Shown here: positions 41,176 to 49,777 of the stretch, piece by piece
Numbering within the stretch: the stretch's first letter is position 1
Layout of the letters: each line of letters begins with the position of its first letter
Source of the DNA: VRUE01 sp963816785
GTDB lineage: Bacteria; Actinomycetota; Thermoleophilia; Solirubrobacterales; 70-9
Length of the DNA stretch: 64,000 nucleotides
Direction: 5' to 3'
Assembly: GCA_963816785.1 (NCBI GenBank)
Contig: CAWFLL010000002.1
Span: forward strand, 620,001 to 684,000
Translations under genes and position numbers: made by a program
The notes under the pieces: model-generated
What the model was told of the DNA's origin: nothing
Seen by the model: the letters and a program-made list of their open reading frames with translations, nothing else
The model's database searches: none

Positions 41176-42959
41176 AGTTTCGCCAGCTCCTCGCGCTGTT
41201 CGAGGTCCCGCTGGAGGAAGACCGAGTCGGCGAGCCCGTGCTCGGCGATCTCGCGGTAGAAGCTGCAGCCTTCGAGCAGCTCGTCGTGGGTTCCACGGTC
41301 GACGATGCGGCCCTCGTCCATCACCACCACCTCGTCGGCCAGCGAGACCGTCGAGAGGCGATGGGCGATGACGAAGGTGGTGCGCCCCGCCATCACCTCG
41401 GCCAGCCCTTCCCGGATCGCCGCCTCGGTGGTCGCATCGACCGAGGAGGTGGCGTCGTCGAGGATCAGGATGCGGGGATCGGCGAGCAGGGCGCGGGCGA
41501 TCGCGACCCGCTGGCGCTGCCCGCCGGAGAGAGTGAGGCCGCGCTCGCCGACCAGGGTGTCGTAGCCACCCGGCAGGTCGCGGATGAAATCGTCCGCCTG
41601 GGCGCGGCGCGCGGCCGCTTCGATCTGCTCGCGGGTCGCGTCGGGGCGGGCGTAGGCGATGTTGTCGGCGACGCTGGCCGAGAACAGGAAGCTCTCGTCG
41701 CCGACAAAGGCGACCTCGGATCGCAGCGAGCCGAGGTCGACCGAGCGGACGTCGGCGCCGTCGACCAGGACCGCCCCCTCGCTCGGGTCATACAGACGGG
41801 CGATCAGCGCGACCAGGCTCGACTTCCCCGAGCCCGACGGCCCGACCAGCGCCACCGTGCGCGCGGCCGGCACCTCGAGGTCGATGTCGGTGAGGGCGTC
41901 GGGGTGTCCGTCCTCCGCCGCCTCGGGCCCGTAGCGCAGGCTGACCCCTTGCAGCTCGACCCCGCCGTCGCCGGCGGGCAGCGGTCGGGCGTCGGGCGGG
42001 CTCTCGATCTGCGGCTCGCGATCGAGGATCTCGAACAGGCGGTTGCCAGAGGCGATCGCCCGCTGCGCCATGCCCATCGTCATACCGAGCATCCGCATCG
42101 GCCCGGCGAGCATTGCCAGGTATGCGTAGAAGGCGGTGAAGTCGCCGAGGCTGAGGTTGCCGGCGATGACCTGGCGGCCGCCGATCAGCAGCACCAGGGC
42201 GATCCCGAGCTGGGGGAGGAGGCCCAGAAGGGGGGAGAAGAAGGCCTGTAGGCGGGTCGAGTAGACGCTCTGGTCGAAGACCCGGGTGACGGCGCGGCGG
42301 AAGCGGTGGAGCTGGTGCTCCTCGCGGGCGAATGCCTTCACGATCCGGATCCCGGAGACGTTCTCCTCGGCTTCGGCGGTCAGCTCCGCGATCCGCTGCT
42401 GAACCTCCTGCACGGCCGGTCGCGAGACCCGGTTGTAGCGGGCGGCGGTGTAGATCACCAGGGGCGTCGGGGCGAGCGCGATCAGCGCCAGCCAGGGGTC
42501 GATCACGAACATCACGGCGCTGGCGAGGGTGATCGTCAGCAGGTTCTGGGTGATGAAGATCAGCCCATAGCCGAGGAAGAAGCGGATCGACTGCAGGTCG
42601 ACCGTGGCGCGGGACATCAGCTGGCCGGTCTGCTGGGAGTCGAAGAAGCCGAGCTCGAGCCGCTGCAGGTGGGCGTAGAAGCGCTGCCGCAGGTCGAACT
42701 CGACCGCCAGCGAGACTCTTCCCGCGACGACCCGCCGCACCATGGTCAGGCCGATGCGGAGGATGCCCGCGATCGTGATCGCCACGGCGAGAGGGAGGAG
42801 GTCGGGCTGATCGCCGGCCTGGATCGCGTTGACCGCCCTCCCGATCAGCCACGGGATCAGGACCGTCATCCCCATCGCCGCCCAGGCAAAGGCGAGCGAG
42901 CCCCAGAGCTGGCGGCGATAGGGGCGCAGAAACCCCATCAGACGGCGATAGGTCCGCAC
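41172..42959 (-). CDS. ABC exporter half-transporter, degenerate-site partner
   Basis: 595 residues from GTG at 42959 (the ATG at 42938 is the alternative). The six-helix domain has FDSQQTGQLMSRATVDLQSI. The ATPase domain has Walker A VGPSGSGKSSL, signature LSGGQRQRVAIARALL and H-loop VIAHRLST. Walker B is ILILDDATSSVD, with Asp instead of the catalytic Glu, so one ATP site of the pair is expected to be degenerate, as in TM287/288-type heterodimers. A TATAGT -10 six bases before the GTG suggests a leaderless message. The longer open frame upstream is a shadow of the kelch gene. Confidence 0.9.
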   Translation of the reverse strand: MRTYRRLMGFLRPYRRQLWGSLAFAWAAMGMTVLIPWLIGRAVNAIQAGDQPDLLPLAVAITIAGILRIGLTMVRRVVAGRVSLAVEFDLRQRFYAHLQRLELGFFDSQQTGQLMSRATVDLQSIRFFLGYGLIFITQNLLTITLASAVMFVIDPWLALIALAPTPLVIYTAARYNRVSRPAVQEVQQRIAELTAEAEENVSGIRIVKAFAREEHQLHRFRRAVTRVFDQSVYSTRLQAFFSPLLGLLPQLGIALVLLIGGRQVIAGNLSLGDFTAFYAYLAMLAGPMRMLGMTMGMAQRAIASGNRLFEILDREPQIESPPDARPLPAGDGGVELQGVSLRYGPEAAEDGHPDALTDIDLEVPAARTVALVGPSGSGKSSLVALIARLYDPSEGAVLVDGADVRSVDLGSLRSEVAFVGDESFLFSASVADNIAYARPDATREQIEAAARRAQADDFIRDLPGGYDTLVGERGLTLSGGQRQRVAIARALLADPRILILDDATSSVDATTEAAIREGLAEVMAGRTTFVIAHRLSTVSLADEVVVMDEGRIVDRGTHDELLEGCSFYREIAEHGLADSVFLQRDLEQREELAKL

Positions 42960-42965
42960 TGACTT

Positions 42966-42971
42966 ACTATA
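42966..42971 (-). promoter_or_regulatory. Promoter -10 for the ABC exporter pair, leaderless start
   Basis: Minus-strand TATAGT lies in an AT-rich island (42961-42988) that contrasts with the surrounding DNA. With six bases between it and the GTG at 42959, the expected start of transcription falls on the first base of the codon. No clear -35 hexamer is seen. On the plus strand, CATACT at 43007-43012 could similarly serve the kelch gene. Confidence 0.45.
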
Positions 42972-43020
42972 CAAAGTGAAGTAAAGGCTTCCGGAGGCGG
43001 CTGAGCCATACTGGGACGCG

Positions 43021-44084
43021 GTGTCCGGATCAGTGCAGACGACCGGCCTGCTCGTTCGGCTCTGTGCAGCCGCTGCATTGCTGGCGGGTTTTCTCGGCCT
43101 CAGCGCGGGAGTGTGGGGGGAGGGGAGTCGGCGGCGCGCACCGGAGTCGGGCCGGCCGGGCTTGGGGGCGCGGCCGCCTCCGCGACGAGCGCCTGGTGGA
43201 CGCTGCGTGCGGCCGGGCTCGAGCGCACCGAGGTCGGCGCTGCCCGGATCGGAAACTCGATCTACGTCGTCGGCGGCTTCATGCCGCCGTCGACGACGAC
43301 GGCCGCGGTCGAGCGCTACGACATCGGGCGCGATCGCTGGCGGCGCCTGCCGCCGATGCCGATCGCGGTCAACCACGCCGCGGTCACCGCGCTGGGCGGC
43401 CGGCTCTACGTCTATGGCGGTTACACCGAGCCGGGTTTCGGGCCGGTTACGGGGGCCCTTCAGCGCTACGACCCTGCCGGGGCTCGCTGGCGGCTGTTGC
43501 AGTCCTCGCCGCGGCCGCGCGCGGCGGCTGCGATGGCGGCGATCGGCGACAGGCTCTACGCGATCGGGGGCGCGGCGGGCGGCGGGGCGCTGAGGGCGCT
43601 CGAGATCTATGACGTCAGCTCGCGGCGCTGGCGCGAGGGACTGGGGATGAATGTCGCGCGCGAGCACATCGCCGCCGTACGCGCCGGCGGCCGCCTCTAC
43701 GTGTTCGGAGGGCGCGACGGGGGCGAGAACCTCGATGCGGTCGAGCGCTACGACCCGCGGAGCGGGCGCTGGTCGCGGCTGCCGAGCCTGCTCCACGCCC
43801 GCAGCGGGATCGCAGCCGCCGTCGTCGCCGGCATGCCGGTCGTGTTCGGTGGGGAGGAGCTGACACCCGGCGGGAGGACCATCGCGCCGGTCGAGCTGTT
43901 CGAGCCGAACAGCAGGCGCTGGCGGCAGCTGCCGGCGATGCGCATTCCGCGGCACGGCCTCGGCGGCGCGTCGCTCGGAAGGCGCATCTACGCGATCGAG
44001 GGCGGCCCGACTCCGGGGCTCGACTTCTCGAGCACCATCGAATACCTCGACATTCCCGCGGGCCCCCGTCCGGCCGGTCGCTAG
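43021..44084 (+). CDS. Secreted kelch-repeat protein, frameshifted in a G-run
   Basis: A signal peptide, LVRLCAAAALLAGFLGLSAG, is encoded in one frame from GTG 43021. From about 43115 the kelch domain continues in another frame, with the repeats IYVVGGFMPPSTTTAAVERYD, split here as IYVVGGF and AVERYD, then LYVYGGY, LYAIGGAA, LYVFGGRDGG and IYAIEGG. About six blades make a beta-propeller. The two frames join if the GGGGGG at 43115-43120 had one more G. Alone, the GTG at 43113 would give a cytosolic protein. The partner is unknown, and the cause (phase variation or error) is undecided. Confidence 0.75.
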
Positions 44085-44086
44085 GC

Positions 44087-44713
44087 CTACTCGAGCCCCT
44101 CGGCCTTGGCGCTCGAGATTTTGCCGCCGGTGCACGGGACGGGGCCGGGGCTGCCGGGCCGCGGCAGGATCTGGAAGTTCGTGACGGCGTGATAGGGCGT
44201 CGTGGCGCCGTTGTTCTGGGCGATCGTGATCACGAGCCTGTAGAGGCCCGGGCGCAGTTCGTGGTAGAAGATCTCGGGGCGGGTCCCGGGGGAGTAGAGG
44301 CCGGTCGAGCCGATCTGCGCCGCGAGCACGCCGTTCGGGCCCGCAAAGCGGGGGAAGTCGAAGGAAGCGCCGACCAGCCGCCCCCGGCCGATCGGGCTGT
44401 TCTCGGCCCGCTGCAGTTTCACCGGGTCGACGCAGTCGGGGACGCGGTTGAGGCTGAAGCGGAGGTGGCCGATGCCAAGTTCGGGGTCCTGGCCGAAGTG
44501 GCGCGGGGCGAGCTGGAAGTTGCGCACCTTGGCCTTGACCACCACCGCCCTGCTCGTCTGCACCGCCCCGTTTCGGGGAGAGATGATCTCGACGTTGGGT
44601 TCGCTCGGGCTGGGCGGCGGCTCAGCGGTCTCATCGCCGGCGAGGGCGCCGGCGACGCCAGAGGCGGCCGCGACGGCCGCGACGGCCGTGAAGATGGCGA
44701 CTCTGCCCCGCAT
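44087..44713 (-). CDS. Secreted protein of unknown function
   Basis: 208 residues. A signal peptide of about 27 residues (RGRVAIFTAVAAVAAASGVA) precedes a Pro/Glu-rich linker and one beta-rich domain. Blocks include VEIISPRNGAVQTSRAVVV, a typical first strand of Ig-like/DUF4399-type sandwiches, GIGHLRFSLNRVPDC, and PGLYRLVITIAQNNGATTPY. Two cysteines (about 94 and 199) could pair. I do not recognise the family with confidence. It is convergent with the kelch gene and divergent from the GtrA gene. Confidence 0.65.
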   Translation of the reverse strand: MRGRVAIFTAVAAVAAASGVAGALAGDETAEPPPSPSEPNVEIISPRNGAVQTSRAVVVKAKVRNFQLAPRHFGQDPELGIGHLRFSLNRVPDCVDPVKLQRAENSPIGRGRLVGASFDFPRFAGPNGVLAAQIGSTGLYSPGTRPEIFYHELRPGLYRLVITIAQNNGATTPYHAVTNFQILPRPGSPGPVPCTGGKISSAKAEGLE

Positions 44714-44758
44714 CCGGCGCAGAACTCTACGCCTAGCGAGCCCATAGTCTTCACACGG

Positions 44759-45190
44759 ATGGGTCCGTCAGCCGAGTTCGCCTACCGGATCGGGGCCGCC
44801 GCGCGCCGCCGCGCGAGCTGGATGCAGCTGCTCAAGTTCGGCGTCGTCGGCTGTTCCGGCTACCTGATCAACCTCGCCGTCTTCGCCCTGCTCGCCGGCG
44901 GCCTCGGGATCCATTACGCCGCCGCTGCCGTCGCCGCCTTCTGCGTCGCGGTCACCAACAACTTCCTCTGGAACCGGCACTGGACCTTCGACGCCGGTCA
45001 CGGGCATCGGGGTTTCCAGGCCGCCCGCTTCTTCACCGTCAGCGTCGCCGCCCTGCTGATCAACCTCGCCGTGCTCGAGGCGCTGATCGCGGGCGCATCG
45101 TTCCCCGAACTTTCGGCCCAGGCGGTCGCGGTCGCGGTCGCGATGCCGTTCAACTTCATCGGCAACAAGCTCTGGACGTTCGCCGACTGA
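44759..45190 (+). CDS. GtrA family membrane protein
   Basis: 143 residues with four hydrophobic helices. FGVVGCSGYLINLAVFALL opens the family domain. NNFLWNRHWTFDAGHGH and the ending MPFNFIGNKLWTF are the paired GtrA hallmarks. These proteins flip or transport polyprenyl-linked sugars for cell-surface glycan synthesis. The usual glycosyltransferase partner is not adjacent. ATG at 44759 is chosen; the upstream open frame is antisense to the secreted-protein gene. Confidence 0.88.
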   Translation: MGPSAEFAYRIGAAARRRASWMQLLKFGVVGCSGYLINLAVFALLAGGLGIHYAAAAVAAFCVAVTNNFLWNRHWTFDAGHGHRGFQAARFFTVSVAALLINLAVLEALIAGASFPELSAQAVAVAVAMPFNFIGNKLWTFAD

Positions 45191-45201
45191 GTGCCGGCTG
45201 C

Positions 45202-45663
45202 CTACTGTTCGACTTCGTAGGTGAAGTCGTACTCGGTTTCTTCGGGGTTGCGCGAGTGAAGCTGCATCTGACCGTCGGCGTCGGAGTAGTCGCCGGTGCC
45301 GCCGGTGATCGCGAGCGTCGAGTCTTTCCCGTCGTAGAACGGCCCCCCGACCGTGATCTGGCCGCCTGAGAGCGTCACGGTCCAGATGCATTCCCACGCT
45401 TCTCCGGCGACGGTGCGGATGCAGGTGCCGTTGTCGGTCCCTTCCTTCTTCTTGTTGGCCGAGTCGAAGACCGGGTTGGCAAAGGTGAGCACGTCCCCGG
45501 TTGAGTCTTCCTCCTTGGCGGGCCCGATGTGGCGGACGGTGTCCGTTTCGGCATGCTCGATCAGTTCGATAGTCGTCGTGTCGGAGTCATCACCGCCGCA
45601 GCCGGCGGCGAACAGGGCCGCGGAGCAGGCCAGGGCAAGCGGGACCAGGCGGTGGAGCGTCAT
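45202..45663 (-). CDS. Lipoprotein with allene-oxide-cyclase/dirigent-like barrel
   Basis: 153 residues from ATG at 45663 (MTLHRLVPLAL) with lipobox ALFAAGC. The mature part resembles the dirigent/AOC-barrel proteins of actinobacteria: GDVLTFANPVFD, GTDNGTCIRT, AWECIWTVTLSGGQITVGG and ITGGTGDYSDADGQM. The two central cysteines probably form a disulfide. Bacterial members have no established function. It is convergent with the GtrA gene and divergent from the LeuRS-like gene. Confidence 0.75.
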   Translation of the reverse strand: MTLHRLVPLALACSAALFAAGCGGDDSDTTTIELIEHAETDTVRHIGPAKEEDSTGDVLTFANPVFDSANKKKEGTDNGTCIRTVAGEAWECIWTVTLSGGQITVGGPFYDGKDSTLAITGGTGDYSDADGQMQLHSRNPEETEYDFTYEVEQ

Positions 45664-45800
45664 CAGTCTCCCCTCGGGCGAGGTGGGCGGGAATGCCTGC
45701 GAGTCTCGCCGCCAGAGGATGGGGCGGTCAACGGACGAAGTGGACAACAGGGTCGTGCCGGCTGGACGGATTGGCACGACCGGCATGGCAGACTCAAGGC

Positions 45801-48002
45801 ATGACAGAGCAAACGCCCACCTATGACCCGGCCGCCGTGGAGACGGCCAGGCAGGCGCGCTGGGCGGAGAACGACGTGTTCGCCACTCCCGATCTGGAGG
45901 AGGGACAGGTCGGCGTCTACATCAAGCCCTCCAGCCCCTTCACCTCGGGCAATCTCCACATGGGCCACGTGCGCGACTACGCGATCGGAGACGCCTATGC
46001 GCGATTCCGCCGCGCCCGTGGCGACGCGGTCCTGTTCGGGTTCGGATTCGACGCCTTCGGGCTGCCGGCCGAGATGGCGGCGATCGAGCGCGGGGTGCGG
46101 CCGGCCGACTGGGTCGAGGCCTGCGGCGAGCGGATGCTCGCGCAGATCCGGCGCCTCGGCTTCTCGTTCGACCTCGCGCGCGCCTTCTACAGCTCCGACG
46201 AGGGCCAGTACCGCTGGTCGCAGTGGCTGTTCCTGACCCTGCTCGACGCGGGCCTGATCTACCGCGACGACGCCACCGTCGATTGGTGTGACACCTGCCA
46301 GACGACGCTGGCGGCGCTGCAGGTCGAGGATGGGCGCTGCTGGCGCTGTCACAACCCGGTGCGGCTGATCCGCCGTCCGACCTGGTTCCTGCGGATCACC
46401 CCGTACCTGGAGGAGAACGACGCCAACCTCGATCGGCTCGACAATTGGGACGAGCTCTCGCTCAAGACCCAGCGCTACATCCTCGGGCGGACCGACGGGG
46501 TCGAGGTCGACCTCGACGATCCGGACGGCGATCCCCTCACGGTCTTCACTCCCCATGCCGGCTCGGTCGCGGCCGCGCGCTTCGTCCTGCTCTCGCCCCG
46601 GCACCCGGACGTCGAGCGCTGGGCGGGCGAGCCGGGCGTCCGCGAGCAGCTCGACGAGCTCCGCTCCGGCGGCTGGGAGCGCAGCGCCCGTGATGCCGCC
46701 GCGGTGCCGGTGATCGATACCGGCGCCTCGATCGCGGGCCCCGCAGGGATAGAGCTGCCGGTGCTCGTCTCACCGCTCGTCGACGCCCGTTATGGGCCGA
46801 CCGCGGCGCTCGGGATCCCATCGGTCGATGAGGCCGACGCTGCCCTCGCCGATCGGGTGCCACGAGTCGACGCCGGGCCGGGCGCGGAGCCGGCGCTGGT
46901 GGTCGAGCCGCGTGACGCGATCCGCTACCGCGCCTCGGACTTCTCGATCTCCCGCCAACGCTACTGGGGCACCCCGATCCCGGTCGTCCACTGCGAGAGC
47001 TGCGGCGTCGTGCCGGTCTCGATCGAGGAGCTGCCGGTGCGCCTGCCCCGCGACGTCGAGCCGACCGGACAGGGCAATCCCCTGGCCGAGCGCGCCGACT
47101 TCGTCGATGTCGCCTGCCCGCGCTGCGGCGGGCCCGCGAAGCGCGAGACCGACACCCTCGATTGCCACTTCGACGCGCTCTGGCTCTGGGTCCCGGCGGC
47201 GGTCCCGCCCGAGGCTCGCGATGAGGAGATGTTCACCCACCCCGACCTGCAGCGCTGGCTGCCCTCGGAGCGATTGGTCGCCGGCAACGACAGCGGCGGC
47301 TTCGTCTTCGACCAGCGGGTCGTGACCAAGGCGCTGCGGGACATCGGCCCGTTCTCGTTCCTCGCCGATGGGGAGCCCTTCGCCGGCTGTCTCTTCCATG
47401 AGATGGTCGTCGCCGACCGTCGCAAGATGAGCAAGCACCTCGGCAACGTCGTCGACCCCGACGAGCTGGTGGCCGAGCACGGGGCAGACACGGTCCGCAT
47501 CGCGATCCTCTACGCCGCCGGCCCGGCGAAGGCTCTCAACTGGACCGAGGGGGCCCTGCGCTACGCCTCCCGCTTCCTCAACTCGCTCTGGGACTACACC
47601 CACGATCGCATCGCCGCCGCCGCCGAGGCTCCGGACGACCCCGAGGCGGCCGCCGACACGGGGTTCATCCGCGACCGGCTCGGCAAATGGTCCGACAACG
47701 GAGTGGCGCGGATCACGGCCGACTTCGAGGAGCTGCAGGTGCACAAGGCGGTCCGTGACGTCACCCGCCTCTTCGAGCGGATCCAGGACTACGAGAAGCG
47801 GATCGTGAAGCGCCGCGAGCGCCTCTCCAAGGAGGACTACGACTCCCTGCTCGAGGCGCTGTCCCTGCTGGCGCGGGTCCTCGCCCCGCTGGCTCCGCAC
47901 ATGGCCGAGGAGCTGCTGATCGCGCTTGGCGGGCAGGACGGGCCCGACCTGCTCGGGTCTTGGCCGAAGGCCGGCCTCGCGCCGGCACCCGCGTCTTCCT
48001 AG
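45801..48002 (+). CDS. Leucyl-tRNA synthetase-like protein with degraded editing domain
   Basis: 733 residues from ATG at 45801, about 70-130 shorter than typical bacterial LeuRS. The class I motif HMGH (residues 53-56) and KMSKH (about 541) are present, as are FGFDAFGLPAEMAAIERGV, DWCDTCQTTLAALQVEDGR with its CxxC zinc knuckles, and DFSISRQRYWGTPIP. In the CP1 editing domain the threonine-rich TTRPDT is replaced by TPHAGS, and the usual C-terminal tRNA-binding domain is short or missing. It may be a paralogue of a housekeeping LeuRS, a non-canonical ligase, or the only copy; the window cannot tell. Confidence 0.85.
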   Translation: MTEQTPTYDPAAVETARQARWAENDVFATPDLEEGQVGVYIKPSSPFTSGNLHMGHVRDYAIGDAYARFRRARGDAVLFGFGFDAFGLPAEMAAIERGVRPADWVEACGERMLAQIRRLGFSFDLARAFYSSDEGQYRWSQWLFLTLLDAGLIYRDDATVDWCDTCQTTLAALQVEDGRCWRCHNPVRLIRRPTWFLRITPYLEENDANLDRLDNWDELSLKTQRYILGRTDGVEVDLDDPDGDPLTVFTPHAGSVAAARFVLLSPRHPDVERWAGEPGVREQLDELRSGGWERSARDAAAVPVIDTGASIAGPAGIELPVLVSPLVDARYGPTAALGIPSVDEADAALADRVPRVDAGPGAEPALVVEPRDAIRYRASDFSISRQRYWGTPIPVVHCESCGVVPVSIEELPVRLPRDVEPTGQGNPLAERADFVDVACPRCGGPAKRETDTLDCHFDALWLWVPAAVPPEARDEEMFTHPDLQRWLPSERLVAGNDSGGFVFDQRVVTKALRDIGPFSFLADGEPFAGCLFHEMVVADRRKMSKHLGNVVDPDELVAEHGADTVRIAILYAAGPAKALNWTEGALRYASRFLNSLWDYTHDRIAAAAEAPDDPEAAADTGFIRDRLGKWSDNGVARITADFEELQVHKAVRDVTRLFERIQDYEKRIVKRRERLSKEDYDSLLEALSLLARVLAPLAPHMAEELLIALGGQDGPDLLGSWPKAGLAPAPASS

Positions 48003-48011
48003 ACTCTGCCC

Positions 48012-48290
48012 ATGGCTTCTCCCGAGGCCAAGAACCTGGAGGCGATCGCCGAGGCGATCGACCAGCACAACAGCAACTGCCCATTTCCGGCGGCTGAGGT
48101 GCGGATGAACCCGTTCGAGGTCGAGCGCCTCGGGTGGGACGAGATCAGGGGCCTGCCGATCGTTCCCGACCCGGAGATCGGCACCGGCCGGTTTCGGATC
48201 GTCTGCTCACGCGACCTCGAGGGCGAGGGGCTGGAGGAGGTCGAGGCGGTCGGCCAGGAGCTCGAGACCGTCATCCCGTCCAACAACTAG
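48012..48290 (+). CDS. Small conserved hypothetical protein
   Basis: 92 residues, soluble and acidic, no signal or membrane segment. Recognisable elements are FPAAEVRMNPFEVERLGWDE, then LPIVPDPEIGTGRFRIVCSR. This looks like a small actinobacterial family in which a Met-Asn-Pro-Phe motif is followed by a short beta segment. Function unknown. It begins 10 bases after the LeuRS-like gene, in the same direction, so it may be cotranscribed. Confidence 0.65.
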   Translation: MASPEAKNLEAIAEAIDQHNSNCPFPAAEVRMNPFEVERLGWDEIRGLPIVPDPEIGTGRFRIVCSRDLEGEGLEEVEAVGQELETVIPSNN

Positions 48291-48294
48291 CCGC

Positions 48295-49062
48295 TCAGAC
48301 CTGGTTCCAGAAGTCGAGCCCGAGTTCCGACAGCCAGCGCTGGGCCTCGACGTTGAGCTGGGTCAGCTCGCCGGTCCAGATCAGGACCCCCATCGCGATC
48401 AGGATCGCCCCTCCGGTGGCGACGATGGCGCTGTAGTGGCGCTTGATGACGGCGAAGGCGGTGGTCATCCGCGAGAAGGCGACGGCCGTGAGGAGGAACG
48501 GGATCGCCAGCCCGGCTGAGTAGACGGCGAGCAGGAAGGCGCCGCGGCCGGCGGAGTCCGAGAGGGAGGCGGCGGTGAGGATCGCGCCCAGGGTCGGACC
48601 GATGCACGGCGTCCAGGCGATCGCGAAGGCGGCGCCGGCGACGATCGGGCCCCCCTTGCCCGCGCGATCGAGCAGGGCATCGACGTGCCACTCGCGGTTC
48701 AGCCGGGGGACGAACAGGGCAGCCACGAAGAGGACGCCGAGGGCGATGATCATCGCGGCGGCGATCTTCGTCAGCAGCTCTTCGTTGTCCTGCAGGGTCG
48801 AGCCGAGCCCGGTCGCGGTCAGGCCGAGGGCGATGAAGATCGCCGAGAAGCTGGCGACGAAGAGGAGGCTGGGCCCGAGCACCCGGCGCCAACCGGCGCT
48901 CTCAAGCTCACCCGCGGAGACCCCGGTGACGGCCGAGAGGTAACCGGGCACGAGCGGAAGCACGCAGGGGGAGAGGAAGGAGACGACCCCCGCGGCGAGG
49001 GCGGCGAAGACCCCCACGCCGGCGGCGGGATCGCTGTTCAGGGCTGCTGTGACCACAACCAC
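48295..49062 (-). CDS. CcdA/DsbD-type thiol-disulfide transmembrane transporter
   Basis: 255 residues with six to seven helices. The paired cysteines lie in FLSPCVLPLVPGYLSAVTG and IAWTPCIGPTLGAIL, the two pseudo-symmetric half-sites of the CcdA family. It carries reducing equivalents from cytosolic thioredoxin to extracytoplasmic proteins such as cytochrome c maturation factors. No ccs/resABC genes are adjacent. GTG at 49062 is the first start, with others within three codons. It is divergent from the flavoprotein gene. Confidence 0.9.
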   Translation of the reverse strand: MVVVTAALNSDPAAGVGVFAALAAGVVSFLSPCVLPLVPGYLSAVTGVSAGELESAGWRRVLGPSLLFVASFSAIFIALGLTATGLGSTLQDNEELLTKIAAAMIIALGVLFVAALFVPRLNREWHVDALLDRAGKGGPIVAGAAFAIAWTPCIGPTLGAILTAASLSDSAGRGAFLLAVYSAGLAIPFLLTAVAFSRMTTAFAVIKRHYSAIVATGGAILIAMGVLIWTGELTQLNVEAQRWLSELGLDFWNQV

Positions 49063-49085
49063 CCAGGGTACTTAGACTGGCCCGC

Positions 49086-49769
49086 ATGGAACTCAACGCG
49101 CTGGTCCTCAACTGCACCCTGAAGAAGTCGCCCGAGCCCTCCAACACGCAGGCCCTGATCGACATCGTCACCGGCCATTTCGACGAGCTGGGCGTCAAGC
49201 ACGAGACGCTGCGCCCGGTCGACTTCAAGATCCCGTTCGGCGTCGTATCCGACATGGGGGAGGGGGACGAGTGGCCGCAGATCCTCGAGAAGGTCCTCGC
49301 CGCCGACATCCTGATCATCGGGATGTCGATCTGGTTCGGGGTCCGCAACAGCGTCTGCCAGATGGTGATCGAGCGCCTCGACGGCACCTACAACACGACC
49401 AACGAGGTCGGCCAGTACCCGCTCTACAACACGGTCGGGGGAGTCGTGGTGACCGGCAACGAGGACGGCGCCCACGCCTGCGCTGAGACCACGCTCTTCA
49501 ACCTCACCCACCTCGGCTGCGCGATCCCGCCCAACGCCGACACCTACTGGGTCGGCGACGCCGGTCCGGGGCCTTCGTTCATCGAGGCCGGCGGCAAGGA
49601 CCATCCCTACACCCAGAAGACGGCGAAGTGGATGGCCCACAACGTCACCCACCTCGCCCGCATCCTCAAGCAGAACCCGATCCCGCCCGAAGGGAACACG
49701 GTCCCCGGCTGGCAGCCCGACGAGTGCCGCGGCCACGACGACCGCATGCCCGCCGGCCACGTCGGCTGA
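49086..49769 (+). CDS. NADPH-dependent FMN reductase/flavodoxin-fold protein
   Basis: 227 residues. A flavodoxin-like fold opens with ALVLNCTLKKSPEPSNTQAL, the FMN phosphate loop. It also has DILIIGMSIWFGVRNSVCQM and VGGVVVTGNEDGAH, typical of the NADPH:quinone/FMN reductase family. The C-terminal part is rich in His/Asn (KWMAHNVTHLARIL) and ends in a His/Asp-containing tail. It probably reduces quinones, metals or other small acceptors. It is convergent with the Usp gene, 8 bases away. Confidence 0.85.
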   Translation: MELNALVLNCTLKKSPEPSNTQALIDIVTGHFDELGVKHETLRPVDFKIPFGVVSDMGEGDEWPQILEKVLAADILIIGMSIWFGVRNSVCQMVIERLDGTYNTTNEVGQYPLYNTVGGVVVTGNEDGAHACAETTLFNLTHLGCAIPPNADTYWVGDAGPGPSFIEAGGKDHPYTQKTAKWMAHNVTHLARILKQNPIPPEGNTVPGWQPDECRGHDDRMPAGHVG

Positions 49770-49777
49770 GCCGGACC

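Noticed and set aside
41172..44135. Extension of the ABC gene to a 987-residue protein starting at 44135
   Set aside because: The first about 390 residues are antisense to the kelch gene and show no homology. A GTG with a close -10 at 42959 gives a normal 595-residue half-transporter.
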